Positions 47,063 to 57,245 of a DNA stretch of 64,000 nt are shown piece after piece. Under the pieces are notes generated by a model. The model did no database searches. It was given only the letters and a program-made list of their open reading frames with translations, and was not told the origin of the DNA. A program made the translations under genes and the position numbers. Position 1 is the first letter of the stretch. Every line of letters begins with the position of its first letter. The DNA comes from Sphingomonas faeni. GTDB taxonomy: Bacteria; Pseudomonadota; Alphaproteobacteria; Sphingomonadales; Sphingomonadaceae. The DNA is taken from positions 42,429 through 106,428 of the forward strand of contig NZ_JANBVH010000016.1 in the NCBI RefSeq assembly GCF_024273235.1, in the 5' to 3' direction.

Positions 47063-47259
47063 CACGTCATCCTCGTCCGCGGGCGAGCGTACCGCATAAG
47101 CCGCCGAAGCGAAACACGCCGGTTATCCTGCGTTATATGCCGCTGCTCCGACGAATGGCTGACGCACCTCTCGGGGGCACCCGCCAGATCGCCCACTAGA
47201 TCACAGTGATGCGACGCTTTTTGTTGCCAAAAGTCCCCGCCCGGCCCCATCTATGGCGG

Positions 47260-49365
47260 GTGCTGCGCCAATATGAACTGGTCGATCGCGTCCTCGACTA
47301 CGATCCCGACGCCGACGAGGCGCTGCTGAACCGCGCCTATGTCTTCTCGATGCAGGCGCACGGGAGCCAGAAGCGCGCGAGCGGCGATCCGTATTTCAGC
47401 CACCCGATCGAGGTGGCGGGCATCCTCACCGACCTGCACCTCGATGCGGAGACGATCGCCACCGCGATCCTCCACGACACGATCGAGGACACGGTCGCGA
47501 CGCCCGAGGAGATCGAGCGGCTGTTCGGCGCCTCGGTCGCGCGCCTCGTCGACGGCGTGACGAAGCTTTCGAAGATCGAAGCGCAGACCGAGAACGAACG
47601 CGCCGCCGAAAACCTGCGCAAGTTCCTGCTCGCGATGTCCGACGACATCCGCGTGCTGCTGGTGAAGCTTGCCGACCGCCTGCACAACATGCGGACGCTG
47701 CATCACATCGCCAAGCCGGAGAAGCGCCGTCGCATCGCCAAGGAGACGATGGACATCTACGCGCCGCTCGCCGAGCGGATCGGCATGTACGAGTTCATGC
47801 GCGAGATGCAGTCGCTGGCGTTCGAACAGCTCGAGCCCGAGGCGTCCGAATCGATCAACCGCCGCCTCGAACAGCTGAAAAAGGGCGACGGCGACCGCAT
47901 CGCCAAGATCGCGTCCGGGCTGAAGCTGGTCCTGTCGCGCGCCGGGGTCGACGCGGAGATCTCGGGGCGCGAGAAACACCCCTATTCGATCTTCCGGAAG
48001 ATGTCCGAACGCCACATCAGCTTCGAACAACTCTCCGATGTAATGGCCTTCCGCGCGATCGTCCCTACCGAGCAGGATTGCTACCGCGCACTTGGGATCA
48101 TCCACCAGCGCTGGCCGATGGTGCCGGGGCGGTTCAAGGATTACATCTCGACGCCCAAGCGCAACGGCTATCGCTCGCTGCATACCTCGGTGATCCATGC
48201 GGACAGCGCCCGGATCGAGATCCAGATCCGCACGCCCGACATGCATGCGCAGGCCGAGTTCGGGCTGGCGGCCCACTGGGCGTACAAGCAGCAGATCAAC
48301 GGCAGCGACCGGCAGGTCAGCTGGATCCGCGACCTCGTCGAGATCCTCGATACCGCTGAGAGCCCGGAAGAGTTGCTCGAACACACGCGGATGGCGATGT
48401 ACACCGATCGCATCTTCGCGTTCACGCCGAAGGGCGAGCTGATCCAGCTGCCCAAGGGCGCGACCTCGATCGACTTCGCCTATGCCGTGCACACCGATCT
48501 CGGCGACCAGGCGGTCGGCGCGAAGGTCAACGGTCGTGTCGTGCCGCTGTCGACGGTGATCGAGAATGGCGACCAGGTGCAGATCCTGCGCTCGAAGGGC
48601 CAGTCCCCGCAGCCACAATGGCTGAACGTCGCGACGACAGGCAAGGCGCTCGCTGCGATCCGCCGGCATCTGCGGCAGAAGGAGCGCGTCGAACAGACCG
48701 CGCTCGGCCAGACCCTGTACGAGGATATCGTCACCCGCCTGCCCGCGCAGATCGGCACCGATGCACTCAGCCATGCCCTTAAACGACTGAAGCTGCCCGA
48801 CGAATCGTCGCTGATGGTCGCGATCGCGCGGCGTACCTTGTCCGATGCGGCGGTGATGGAGGCGCTGATGCCGGGCTCGGCGGGCGCCGACGTGACGCAC
48901 GCGCTGGCACCGCAATCGAGCGCTATCTCGATCAAGGGGCTCACGCCCGGTGTCGCCTACGACCTCGCGACGTGCTGCCATCCGGTGCCGGGCGACCGCA
49001 TCGTCGGATTGCGCCGGCCGGATGCGGGGATCGAGGTGCATGCGATCGACTGCCGTGTGCTCGCCGAACTCGCCGAGCGCTCGGAGAACGAGACCGACTG
49101 GGTGGATGTCGCATGGGGCGACGAGACCGAGGGCGCCGTCGCGCGCATCTCGGTAATGGTGAAGAACGAGCCGGGCTCGCTCGGCATCGTCTCGACGATC
49201 ATCGGCGGGCACAAGGCGAACATCATCAACCTGCGGCTCGATACGCGCGACAAGAGCTTCCACACCAACGAGATCGACGTCGAGGTGCACGACGTGCAGC
49301 AACTGATGCGGCTGATGGCTGGGCTGCGTGCGGCGGATGCGGTGCACACCGTGGAGCGGGTGTAG
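47260..49365 (+). CDS. Bifunctional (p)ppGpp synthetase/hydrolase (Rel/SpoT)
   Basis: 701 residues. HD hydrolase (ILHDTIEDT, RLHNMRTL), RelA synthetase (SDVMAFRAIVP, FKDYISTPKRNGYRSLHT), TGS (FTPKGELIQLPKGATSIDFAY), and a C-terminal ACT domain (ISVMVKNEPGSLGIVS). Sets ppGpp levels and the stringent response. GTG 47260 gives the usual N-terminus (xLRQYELVDRV); the frame also offers GTG 47206 and ATG 47209. Confidence 0.93.
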   Translation: MLRQYELVDRVLDYDPDADEALLNRAYVFSMQAHGSQKRASGDPYFSHPIEVAGILTDLHLDAETIATAILHDTIEDTVATPEEIERLFGASVARLVDGVTKLSKIEAQTENERAAENLRKFLLAMSDDIRVLLVKLADRLHNMRTLHHIAKPEKRRRIAKETMDIYAPLAERIGMYEFMREMQSLAFEQLEPEASESINRRLEQLKKGDGDRIAKIASGLKLVLSRAGVDAEISGREKHPYSIFRKMSERHISFEQLSDVMAFRAIVPTEQDCYRALGIIHQRWPMVPGRFKDYISTPKRNGYRSLHTSVIHADSARIEIQIRTPDMHAQAEFGLAAHWAYKQQINGSDRQVSWIRDLVEILDTAESPEELLEHTRMAMYTDRIFAFTPKGELIQLPKGATSIDFAYAVHTDLGDQAVGAKVNGRVVPLSTVIENGDQVQILRSKGQSPQPQWLNVATTGKALAAIRRHLRQKERVEQTALGQTLYEDIVTRLPAQIGTDALSHALKRLKLPDESSLMVAIARRTLSDAAVMEALMPGSAGADVTHALAPQSSAISIKGLTPGVAYDLATCCHPVPGDRIVGLRRPDAGIEVHAIDCRVLAELAERSENETDWVDVAWGDETEGAVARISVMVKNEPGSLGIVSTIIGGHKANIINLRLDTRDKSFHTNEIDVEVHDVQQLMRLMAGLRAADAVHTVERV

Positions 49366-49412
49366 AAACATCCGACGATGACGGCGGGCGCGGCGGGCGC
49401 TAGACGGGGGCG

Positions 49413-50435
49413 ATGAACCGTCCGTCCCTTTCGATCGTCGTACCCTGCTATAACGAGGCGGCGTGCCTCGACATCCTGCACGCACGCATTTCCGGCGCGG
49501 CGAAAGTCGCGGTCGGCGACGATTACGAGATCGTCCTGATCAACGACGGCTCGCGCGACGACAGCTGGGGCGTGATGCAGCGTCTCGCCGCCGCCGACCC
49601 GCGGCTGGTGGCGATCAACCTCTCGCGCAACCACGGCCACCAGTTGGCACTCACCGCCGGGCTCGATCTGTGCGCGGGCGAGCAGATCCTGATCATCGAC
49701 GCCGATCTCCAGGATCCGCCCGAACTGCTGTCCGACATGCGCGCCGCGATGGCGGCGAGTCAGGCGGACGTGGTGTATGCGGTGCGCCGCCAGCGCGCGG
49801 GGGAGACGGTGTTCAAGAAGGCGACCGCCGCCGCGTTCTACCGCATGCTGACGCGGATGACCGACACGCCGATCCCGCTCGATACCGGCGATTTCCGCCT
49901 GATGAGCCGGCGTGCGCTCGACGCGTTCCTGTCTCTTCCGGAACAGGCCCGCTTCATCCGTGGCATGGTCGCCTGGATCGGCTTCAAGCAGGTGCCCTTC
50001 CCCTACGATCGCGCCGAGCGGCTAGCGGGCGAGACGAACTACCCCCTCGCGAAGATGATCCGCCTGGCGTTCGACGCCGTCACCGGCTTCTCGACCGCAC
50101 CGCTGCGCTTCGCCAGCCATGCGGGGCTCGCGCTGACCGGCGTGTCGCTGCTCCTGTTCGTCTATATCGCGATCGGTTGGCTGTCGGGCAGCGCGGTGCA
50201 GGGCTGGACCTCGACGATGCTCGTCACGGTGTTTCTCGGCGCGGTGCAGATGTTCGTGCTGGGGATGATCGGCGAGTATCTCGGGCGGCTGTACGTCGAA
50301 TCGAAGCGGCGCCCGCTGTACATCGTCGCGGACGTGGCGGGCCCGATCCAGGGGAAGGCGACCTTGGGGTTTCGTGCGGAACCGGTGGACGTGGTGCGAC
50401 CGCCTGACGGCTCCCTCCCGGGCCGTATCGACTGA
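49413..50435 (+). CDS. Family 2 glycosyltransferase with two membrane spans (GtrB/DPM-like)
   Basis: 340 residues. GT-A opening SIVVPCYNEAACLD, nucleotide site LINDGSRDDSW, IDADLQDPPELL (DxD region), and GDFRLMSRRAL. Two C-terminal transmembrane segments (about 240-260 and 272-297) match GtrB/DPMS-like enzymes that load a sugar on polyprenyl phosphate. The C-terminal tail is longer than usual. First gene of the glycan cluster. Confidence 0.92.
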   Translation: MNRPSLSIVVPCYNEAACLDILHARISGAAKVAVGDDYEIVLINDGSRDDSWGVMQRLAAADPRLVAINLSRNHGHQLALTAGLDLCAGEQILIIDADLQDPPELLSDMRAAMAASQADVVYAVRRQRAGETVFKKATAAAFYRMLTRMTDTPIPLDTGDFRLMSRRALDAFLSLPEQARFIRGMVAWIGFKQVPFPYDRAERLAGETNYPLAKMIRLAFDAVTGFSTAPLRFASHAGLALTGVSLLLFVYIAIGWLSGSAVQGWTSTMLVTVFLGAVQMFVLGMIGEYLGRLYVESKRRPLYIVADVAGPIQGKATLGFRAEPVDVVRPPDGSLPGRID

Positions 50436-50441
50436 TCCTCA

Positions 50442-50549
50442 CACCACCCCGGCGGAGGCCGGGGCCCAACTGGAGAGGTCGCAGTAACGAAGCGCCGTGC
50501 TCAGCTAGCGAGGTCCCCCAATTGGGCCCCGGCCTTCGCCGGGTTGGTG
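50442..50549. repeat. Type-B paired palindrome
   Basis: CCCCGGC-GGAG-GCCGGGG and CCCCGGC-CTTC-GCCGGG about 65 bp apart. With the next element it occupies the 308-bp gap between convergent genes. Confidence 0.85.
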
Positions 50550-50613
50550 CTTCCTCAAAAATTCAGGAATCCAAGAGGCGTATCCCCCGCCCCCTCGTAC
50601 TGAAATCCCCGCC

Positions 50614-50739
50614 GATCCTCCCCCGCCAGGGGGAGGTGGCGCGAAGCGACGGAGGGGGAGGACACGGAGCACGGGTCGGCGCCTGCCGCCCCCTCCGTCT
50701 GGCAAATTGCCAGCCACCTCCCCCTGGCGGGGGAGGATC
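50614..50739. repeat. Type-A paired palindrome
   Basis: Both 27-bp ends present; inner part has 'gcgaagcgacggaggg' and 'ccgtctggcaaattgccagcc'. Lies between convergent glycosyltransferase and methyltransferase genes. Confidence 0.88.
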
Positions 50740-50743
50740 AGCC

Positions 50744-51472
50744 TTACCGCGGCACTGCCAGGGTCACGATCGAGACACCCGGCGTCATCGGCATGCGGCC
50801 GACCAGATGGCGTTCCAGGCGGAAGATCTTCTCGAACAGCGCATTTACCAGCTTGGGTGGCGGGGAGTCGTCGCTGTCGTCGCGGCCGGAGAGGCGGCCG
50901 GCGATCCGCGCCGCCGCTGCCAACGGGAACAGCAGCGAGTTGAAATAGCCGAGCTTTTCCGGTTTCAGGCCAGCGGTCTCGATCGCCGTCTTGAGCGTCG
51001 CCTTCGAGTAACGCCGGTGGTGGTGGTTCACGACGTCGTGCGCGCTCCACAGCCAGGCATGCGCGGGGACTGCGATCAGGATCTTGCCGCCGGGGGCGAG
51101 ACAATCCGCCATCGCCTTCAGCGCGGCGACGTCGTCCTCGATATGCTCGACCACGTCCAGCACCGCGATCAGGTCGTAATGCTTTCGCGGCACGTCGGGG
51201 AGTTCGGGCAAGGGCGCCGCGCCGACCGGCTTGCCGAGCCGCTCGCTGGCGATCTCGCGCGCGGCGGGGTCGATCTCGATCGCGTCGATCTCGCCGAATT
51301 CGGCCAGCATCGGCAGGTTATGCCCGGTGCCGCAGCCGATCTCTAGGATCTTCGCATCCTTCGGCAACGCGCCGTACCGCGTCAGGTAATCCGCCAGGAT
51401 GTCGCGACGGGCGCGGTACCACCAGTGCGTGGAATCATGGGCGGCCATCCGGTCGTAGACGATGCGGTCCAT
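50744..51472 (-). CDS. Class I SAM-dependent methyltransferase
   Basis: 242 residues. Motif I ILEIGCGTGHNLPML, acidic IDAIEID, and IAVLDVVEHIEDDV. C-terminal YFNSLLFPLAAAARIAGRL is hydrophobic, often seen in methyltransferases beside polyprenyl-linked glycosyltransferases. Substrate unknown; a sugar or lipid carrier is inferred from context. 15 bp after gtrA. Confidence 0.85.
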   Translation of the reverse strand: MDRIVYDRMAAHDSTHWWYRARRDILADYLTRYGALPKDAKILEIGCGTGHNLPMLAEFGEIDAIEIDPAAREIASERLGKPVGAAPLPELPDVPRKHYDLIAVLDVVEHIEDDVAALKAMADCLAPGGKILIAVPAHAWLWSAHDVVNHHHRRYSKATLKTAIETAGLKPEKLGYFNSLLFPLAAAARIAGRLSGRDDSDDSPPPKLVNALFEKIFRLERHLVGRMPMTPGVSIVTLAVPR

Positions 51473-51487
51473 TACTTGTCGGCCATT

Positions 51488-51913
51488 TCAGTTGAAAACC
51501 CAGAGACGGTTGAGCACGAACGTCACGATCGCGGCAAGGAAGACGGCGGGGATCAGCGGGATCCACGGATGCAGATGGAGCAGCGCGGTCCCTATCCAGG
51601 TAATCACGGCATTGAGCGCCAGCCCGGAGCCCTGGACGATCACGAACTTGAAATGCCGCCCTGCCCCCGGTTCCTTCGCGTGCCCCTTGAAGCTCCAGCG
51701 GCTGTGCAGGAAGAACCCGACGACCACCGCGACCGCGAACGCGAACGGCACCGCGGCGACCGCCTGGCGTGGCGGAAAGACATAGGCGGTCAGCGGCAGG
51801 TAGACGAGCGAGTACACGACGCTGGAAATGCCGCCGGCGATGCCGAAGCGCACGAGCTGGCCGAGCACGCCGCTCGCCCGCATCTGCTCCATCTGTCGCC
51901 AAATCGCCTGCAT
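51488..51913 (-). CDS. GtrA-like flippase family membrane protein
   Basis: 141 residues with four spans. LVRFGIAGGISSVVYSLVYLPLTAYV and ending VTFVLNRLWVFN fit the GtrA family, proposed to move lipid-linked sugars across the inner membrane. ATG 51913 is preferred to GTG 51937 on the ribosome-site spacing. Divergent from the large membrane protein with a 90-bp gap. Confidence 0.9.
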   Translation of the reverse strand: MQAIWRQMEQMRASGVLGQLVRFGIAGGISSVVYSLVYLPLTAYVFPPRQAVAAVPFAFAVAVVVGFFLHSRWSFKGHAKEPGAGRHFKFVIVQGSGLALNAVITWIGTALLHLHPWIPLIPAVFLAAIVTFVLNRLWVFN

Positions 51914-52003
51914 GCCCGCCTTGTTCTTTACCAACACCGCGATAGAGCGACGCTTGAGATATGCCCGCGCATCTAGAGTGCGTGCGGGCTGGAGGAAAGC
52001 GTT

Positions 52004-53794
52004 TTGGATCAGGCACCACCACCTCAGCGGAACACGCTGCTAGACGCGCTCGATCGGCACTGGATCGCGCTCACACTGCTCGCCTGGGTGGCGGTGGCGG
52101 CGTGGTCGGTGTTCGATCGCTGGGGGCAGATCCGCTGGCTGTCGCTCGGCGACACCGACGACAACATGCGGCTGATGCAGGTCCGAGCGCTGCTCGACGG
52201 CCAGGGCTGGTACGATCTGCGCAACTACCGGATGAACCCGCCGGTAGGGTTCGATATCCACTGGAGCCGCATCGTCGACCTGCCGATCGCAGCACTGATC
52301 CTGTTCTTCCGCCTCTTCACCACCAACAGCTGGGCGGAGCGGCTGGCGTGCGGGATCGCGCCGCTTCTGCCGCTGTCGATCGCGATGCTGGGGATCGGCG
52401 CGACCGTGCGACGGTTGATCAGCCCCTATGCGTGGCCGCTGGCAGTCGTGATCATGGTCGGTGCGACCGGCACGATGCTGATGTTCATGCCCGAGCGGAT
52501 CGATCATCACGGCTGGCAGCTCGCGATGCTGAGCCTGACGGTGGCGGGGCTGTGCGATACGAACGCGCGGCGCGGTGGCGCGATGGTCGGGCTCGCGAGC
52601 GCGGTTTCGCTGTCGATCGGGCTCGAGCTGTTGCCGTATGCGGCGATGGCGGGGGCGATCATCGCCTTGCGTTGGGTGTGGGACCGGTCGGAGGCCGAGC
52701 GGCTGTCGATCTATGCGCTGACGCTTGGTGGCGGCAGCACGCTGGGTTTCGCGCTGTTCGCGTCGAACGCCAACCAGGCGATGCGGTGCGATGCGCTGAC
52801 GCCGGTGTGGTTGAGCGTGATGATCGCGGCGGGGATGTTGCTGTTTTTGCTCGCGCGGTTCGGGCCGGCGTCGCGGGGGGCTCGGCTGGCTCTGGCGGTT
52901 GTGGCGGGTGCGGCGATCGTGGTGGGCTTTGCGCTGGTGTTTCCGCAGTGCCTGGGGCGGCCCGAGGGGATTTCGCCCGAGTTGCAACGCAACTGGCTGG
53001 ACAATGTCCGCGAGGCTAAGCCGATCTACAAGCATAGTTTCCGGGTGGGCTTCGCGCTGGCGACTCTGCCGATCATCGGATTGATCGGGGCGATCCTGGC
53101 GGCCTGGCGAGCGCGACGGGATCCGCGCGCGGTTGGCTGGGCGGCGGTGGCGCTGTTCACTGCGTTCGCGTGTGCGATGCTGTTGTGGCAGGTCCGCGCA
53201 GGGCCGGCGGCGCAGTTGCTGGCGATTCCGGGGGCGACTGCGCTCGGGTGGCTGATCCTGCCGCGGTTGCTGGGTAACCGGTCGGTGGCGGTCCGGGTGA
53301 TCGGCACGGTGGGTGCGTTCCTGATCGTCTCGGGGCTGTTTGCCGGGATGTTGATCCAGTATTTCCCGATCGACCGGCCGAAGCCGTATGAGAAGCGCGT
53401 CAACTCGGCGACCGGCAACTGCCTGCGCACGACCGTGCTGCTCGCGCTGAACAAATATCCCACGCAGACGGTGTTCACCTTCGTCGACATGGGGCCGCGG
53501 CTGATCACGATCACGCATCACGATGCGATCGCGGGGCCGTATCATCGCAACGGCGATGCGATCCTCGACGTCCAGCATGCGTTCGGGGGGACGCCGGACC
53601 AGGCGCATGCGATCATCAAGCGGCACGGCGCGACGATGCTGTTGCTGTGCCCGAATGCGGCGGAATCAACCAACTACAAGGCGCGCAGCCCGAAGGGGTT
53701 TTACGCGCAGATGGCGAAGAACGAGGTGCCGGCGTGGCTGACGCCGCTGCCGCTGCCGGCGAAGTCGCCGTTGCGGTTGTTCAAGGTGGACTGA
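52004..53794 (+). CDS. Large polytopic GT-C-like membrane protein
   Basis: 596 residues, about ten to twelve spans. TTG start at 52004 is supported by GGAGGA seven bases upstream. First extracytoplasmic loop has LGDTDDNMRLMQVRALL (D50, D52, D53) and IHWSRIVDLPI; next loop has ERIDHHGWQ. Acidic loop-1 motifs after the first span are a hallmark of GT-C glycosyltransferases (STT3, PMT, GtrC). C-terminal ~130 residues appear periplasmic. I do not recognise a named family. Confidence 0.8.
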   Translation: MDQAPPPQRNTLLDALDRHWIALTLLAWVAVAAWSVFDRWGQIRWLSLGDTDDNMRLMQVRALLDGQGWYDLRNYRMNPPVGFDIHWSRIVDLPIAALILFFRLFTTNSWAERLACGIAPLLPLSIAMLGIGATVRRLISPYAWPLAVVIMVGATGTMLMFMPERIDHHGWQLAMLSLTVAGLCDTNARRGGAMVGLASAVSLSIGLELLPYAAMAGAIIALRWVWDRSEAERLSIYALTLGGGSTLGFALFASNANQAMRCDALTPVWLSVMIAAGMLLFLLARFGPASRGARLALAVVAGAAIVVGFALVFPQCLGRPEGISPELQRNWLDNVREAKPIYKHSFRVGFALATLPIIGLIGAILAAWRARRDPRAVGWAAVALFTAFACAMLLWQVRAGPAAQLLAIPGATALGWLILPRLLGNRSVAVRVIGTVGAFLIVSGLFAGMLIQYFPIDRPKPYEKRVNSATGNCLRTTVLLALNKYPTQTVFTFVDMGPRLITITHHDAIAGPYHRNGDAILDVQHAFGGTPDQAHAIIKRHGATMLLLCPNAAESTNYKARSPKGFYAQMAKNEVPAWLTPLPLPAKSPLRLFKVD

Positions 53795-53800
53795 CCTCCC

Positions 53801-53882
53801 GTCATCCTGACGAAAGTCAGGATCCAGAGCCATTGGCGATACCGCTCTTGGCTCTGGATCCTGGGTCGAGCCCAGGATGACG
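53801..53882. repeat. Type-C-related paired palindrome
   Basis: TCCTGAC-GAAA-GTCAGGA and TCCTGGG-TCGA-GCCCAGGA around 'ccagagccattggcg...gctctgg'. Same design but different stem sequence; possibly a fifth type. Confidence 0.7.
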
Positions 53883-53884
53883 AA

Positions 53885-54505
53885 TCAGCGCAACACCACC
53901 GACAGGCCGTCGAGCACGAACTGTACCGCGAGCGCCGCCAGCAGCACGCCGAGCAGGCGCGTGATCACCGCCTCGATCTTCGCACCGAGGATCCGCATGA
54001 TCGGCCCCGCCGCGAGCAGTGCGACCAGCGTCAGCAGCAGGATCGTCACCATCGCGCCGAGCACCACAAGCGAGCGTTCGATCCCGCTGTTGCGGCTCAT
54101 CAACAGCATCACCGACGCGATCGAGCCGGGGCCCGCAATCATCGGCATCGCCATCGGGAAGATCGAGACGTCCTCGACCTCGGGATCGCTCGCCACCTTG
54201 GCGGCGCGGTCCTCGCGGCGCTCGGTGCGCTTTTCGAACACCATTTCGAGCGCGATCAGGAACAGCATGATGCCGCCGGCGATGCGGAAGCTGGCGAGGC
54301 TGATGCCGAGCCCTTTGAGCAACGCCTCGCCGAACAGTGCGAACACGAACAGGATCAGCGCGGATACCCCGACCGCACGGATCGCCATCGCCCGCTTCTG
54401 GAGGGACGAAGCGCTTGCCGACAGACCGGCATAGATCGGCGCGCAGCCGGGCGGATCGATGACCACGAAAAAGGTGATCAGCGACGAGATGTAGAGTTCG
54501 ATCAT
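53885..54505 (-). CDS. MarC family membrane protein
   Basis: 206 residues, six spans. [13 protein letters not shown] and [18 protein letters not shown] and [17 protein letters not shown] fit MarC/YchE. The family has no settled function. ATG overlaps the folD stop (ATGA). Confidence 0.88.
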   Translation of the reverse strand: MIELYISSLITFFVVIDPPGCAPIYAGLSASASSLQKRAMAIRAVGVSALILFVFALFGEALLKGLGISLASFRIAGGIMLFLIALEMVFEKRTERREDRAAKVASDPEVEDVSIFPMAMPMIAGPGSIASVMLLMSRNSGIERSLVVLGAMVTILLLTLVALLAAGPIMRILGAKIEAVITRLLGVLLAALAVQFVLDGLSVVLR

Positions 54506-55377
54506 AGCGCGGACTCCTCGATCGCGACGCCTTCGCGACGTCCTGCGGAGACCAACGTGTTGCGGAGCAGGCACGCTATCGTCATCGGCCCGACACCGCC
54601 CGGTACCGGCGTGATCGCACCCGCGACCTCGACCGCGCTGGCGAAATCGACGTCGCCGACGAGGCCCGCGTCGGTGCGATTGATGCCGACGTCGATGACG
54701 GTCGCGCCGGGCTTCAGCCAGTCGCCCTTGATCATCTGCGGGATGCCGACCGCGGCGACGACGATGTCGGCGCGGCGGATATGCGCGGGGACGTCCTTGG
54801 TGCGGCTATGGACCACGGTAACCGTGCAGCTTTCGCGGAGCAGCAGTTGCGCCATCGGCTTGCCGACGATGTTGGAGCGGCCGACGACGACCGCCTCCAA
54901 TCCGCTCAGGCTCGGCAGCACGCTCTTCAGCAGCATCACGCAGCCGAGCGGCGTGCAGGGGACGAAGCCCGGCAGGCCGGTTGCGAGGCGGCCGGCGTTG
55001 ATCGGATGAAAGCCGTCGACGTCCTTGTCGGGATCGATCGCCGCTATCACCGCCTGCTCGTCGATGTGCTTGGGCAAAGGCAACTGCACGAGGATACCGT
55101 CGATCGTCGGGTCTGCGTTGAGCGTCGCGACCAAGGCGAGCAGGTCTTCGGCGGGCACGTCAGCGGGGAGCCGGTGCTCGATGCTTTCCATCCCGGCCTC
55201 GCGCGTCGCCCTGCCCTTCGATCGGACATAGACGTTCGAGGCAGGATCCTCGCCGACCAGCACCACGGCGAGGCCGGGCGCGCGGCCCGCCTGCGTCCGA
55301 AAGGCGGTGACGCCGTCTGCGATACGGGCCCGGAGGCCGGCGGCGAAGGCCTTGCCGTCGATGATGGTCGCGCTCAT
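54502..55377 (-). CDS. folD: Bifunctional methylenetetrahydrofolate dehydrogenase/cyclohydrolase
   Basis: 291 residues. Substrate site includes [13 protein letters not shown] (lysine of the YxxxK), [11 protein letters not shown], and NAD(P) site [26 protein letters not shown] is the C-terminal signature. Produces 10-formyl-THF. Follows yggU by 11 bp. Confidence 0.96.
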   Translation of the reverse strand: MSATIIDGKAFAAGLRARIADGVTAFRTQAGRAPGLAVVLVGEDPASNVYVRSKGRATREAGMESIEHRLPADVPAEDLLALVATLNADPTIDGILVQLPLPKHIDEQAVIAAIDPDKDVDGFHPINAGRLATGLPGFVPCTPLGCVMLLKSVLPSLSGLEAVVVGRSNIVGKPMAQLLLRESCTVTVVHSRTKDVPAHIRRADIVVAAVGIPQMIKGDWLKPGATVIDVGINRTDAGLVGDVDFASAVEVAGAITPVPGGVGPMTIACLLRNTLVSAGRREGVAIEESAL

Positions 55378-55388
55378 GCCCGCGGTCC

Positions 55389-55685
55389 TTAAAGACCGGC
55401 GGCGATTTCCGCCAGCACAGTGGCGTCCCCGGTGATGTGCAGGCGCTTCAGGCGGGCGGTGTCCCCGGCGACGATCGTGACGGCGCGCTTGGGGACGCCG
55501 AAGGTCTTGGCGACGAGCGCGACCAGCCCGGCGTTCGCGGCGCCATCAACGGGGGCGGCTGCCAGCCTCGCGGCGAAATGCTCCGCGGTTCCGGCTGCCA
55601 GCGCATCGCGACCGCCACGCGGAGTCACCCGGACGGCGATCGCGAGGCCGTCATCGACCGCGCGCCAGGCTGTCGGCCCGATCAA
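55389..55685 (-). CDS. YggU/DUF167 family protein
   Basis: 98 residues. [11 protein letters not shown] and [27 protein letters not shown] are the DUF167 motifs. Function unknown; it generally sits beside YggT as here. TTG start in a TTGA overlap with the yggT stop. Confidence 0.88.
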   Translation of the reverse strand: MIGPTAWRAVDDGLAIAVRVTPRGGRDALAAGTAEHFAARLAAAPVDGAANAGLVALVAKTFGVPKRAVTIVAGDTARLKRLHITGDATVLAEIAAGL

Positions 55686-55984
55686 TAGGCCGCGACGAGG
55701 TAGTTCTGCGCGATGTTCGGGATGACGATGTTGGTCAGGATGTAGAGGATCAGCAGCACGACGAGCGGCGACAGATCGAGCGCGCCGAAATCGGGCAGGA
55801 TGCGGCGGATCGGACGATACAGCGGCTCGGTGATCTTCTGCAGCGCGTTCCAGACCGTGCGGACGAAATCACTGTGCGTGTTGATGACGTTGAACGCGAT
55901 CAGCCACGACAGGATCGCCTGGATGACGATGACCCACCAGACGAGGTTGAGCAGCAACTGGACGATCTGAAGAAGGGCGATCAA
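55682..55984 (-). CDS. YggT family membrane protein
   Basis: 100 residues with two hydrophobic spans and PLYRPIRRILPDFGALDLSPLVVLLIL, the canonical YggT motif. Involved in cell-envelope or osmotic processes in other bacteria; role not established. First of a four-gene operon yggT-yggU-folD-marC, all overlapping or nearly so. Confidence 0.92.
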   Translation of the reverse strand: MIALLQIVQLLLNLVWWVIVIQAILSWLIAFNVINTHSDFVRTVWNALQKITEPLYRPIRRILPDFGALDLSPLVVLLILYILTNIVIPNIAQNYLVAAY

Positions 55985-56076
55985 GGCAAGGGTCTCCGCT
56001 GGTGTATTGCCGATATAAGGTGGCGGGGGGAGAACGAGAAGGGCTGCTTAGGCGATAGTCCCCCCGGCCCTACTCC

Positions 56077-56159
56077 GTCACCCCAGCGAAAGCTGGGGTA
56101 TCCCAGTTGGTGAGTGCGCGGCTCGAACCGGGAGATCCCAGCTTTCGCTGGGATGACGG
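56077..56159. repeat. Type-D paired palindrome
   Basis: CCCCAGC-GAAA-GCTGGGG and CCCAGC-TTTC-GCTGGG. Directly followed by a truncated type-A copy. Confidence 0.87.
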
Positions 56160-56169
56160 ATGTGGGGGC

Positions 56170-56259
56170 GTGACGGAGGGGGAGAAAAGCGACGACCGCT
56201 GTTCCGTGTCCTCCCCCTCCGTCACCTTCGGTGCCACCTCCCCCTTGCGGGGGAGGATC
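56170..56259. repeat. Truncated type-A element
   Basis: Only the inner arms (GACGGAGGGGGAG/CTCCCCCTCCGTC) and the right end are present; the left terminus is missing where the type-D copy lies. Confidence 0.7.
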
Positions 56260-56277
56260 GTGGGGTTGGACGGCCCC

Positions 56278-57195
56278 CTACCGCGCGCGCCCGTTCGCGC
56301 TGACCAGCGTGCCTGCGCCCTGTTTGGTGAAGATTTCCAGCAGCATCGCGTGGGGGACGCGACCGTCGATGATCACCGCGGCATCCACGCCCGATTCGAC
56401 CGCTGCGACGCAGGTGTCGAGCTTGGGGATCATGCCGCCCGTCACCGTGCCGTCGGCGCGCAGTTCGGCGATCCGTGCGGGGTCGAGATCGGTGAGCAGT
56501 TCGCCCTGCTTGTCGAGCACGCCGACGATATCGGTCAGCAGGAAGAACCGCGCGGCGCCCATCGCGGCGGCGATCGCGCCGGCCATCGTGTCGGCGTTGA
56601 TGTTGTAGGTGTGGCCGTCCGCACCGATGCCGATCGGGGCGATCACCGGGATGATGTCGGCCTTGATCAGCGTGTCGAGGATCGTCCGATCGACCGCGAT
56701 CGGCTCACCGACGAAGCCGAGATCGACGTGCCGTTCGATCCCCTGGAGCTTGTCGGGCTCGCGGCCGTGGCCGACTTTCTGCGCGAGGACGAGGCCTGCG
56801 TCCTTGCCCGAGATACCGACCGCGCGGCCGCCGGCCTGACCGATCCAGCCGACGATTTCCTTGTTGATCGAGCCCGCGAGGACCATTTCGGCGATCTGCG
56901 CGGTTTCGGCATCGGTGACGCGCAGGCCGTCGACGAAGCGCGATTCGACGCCCAGCCGCTTCAGCATCGCGCCGATCTGGGGGCCGCCGCCGTGGACGAC
57001 GACCGGGTTGATGCCGACCGCCTTCAGCAGCACCATGTCCTCGGCGAAATCGCGCTGCAGCTCGGGGTCGCCCATCGCGTGGCCGCCGTATTTCACGACG
57101 AACGTCTTGCCGGCATAGCGCTGCAGATACGGCAGCGCCTCGGTGAGCGTTTCCGCCTTGGCGAGCAGGGCGGGATCGGGCGTGTGATCGGTCAT
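56278..57195 (-). CDS. argB: Acetylglutamate kinase
   Basis: 305 residues. VVKYGGHAM (lysine), [13 protein letters not shown], and the [14 protein letters not shown] [15 protein letters not shown] and GGMIPKL are the kinase core. Second step in arginine synthesis, N-acetylglutamate to the phosphate. Its upstream region contains a ten-unit microsatellite. Confidence 0.96.
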   Translation of the reverse strand: MTDHTPDPALLAKAETLTEALPYLQRYAGKTFVVKYGGHAMGDPELQRDFAEDMVLLKAVGINPVVVHGGGPQIGAMLKRLGVESRFVDGLRVTDAETAQIAEMVLAGSINKEIVGWIGQAGGRAVGISGKDAGLVLAQKVGHGREPDKLQGIERHVDLGFVGEPIAVDRTILDTLIKADIIPVIAPIGIGADGHTYNINADTMAGAIAAAMGAARFFLLTDIVGVLDKQGELLTDLDPARIAELRADGTVTGGMIPKLDTCVAAVESGVDAAVIIDGRVPHAMLLEIFTKQGAGTLVSANGRAR

Positions 57196-57245
57196 GCTCG
57201 CGCTTTAGCCAGTCGCAGGCGGTTCGTCATCCGGGGAACGCGTGT

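Noticed and set aside
47251..49485. 744-codon open frame antisense to the Rel/SpoT gene
   Set aside because: Low-complexity charged composition and full overlap with a gene that has four recognised domains.
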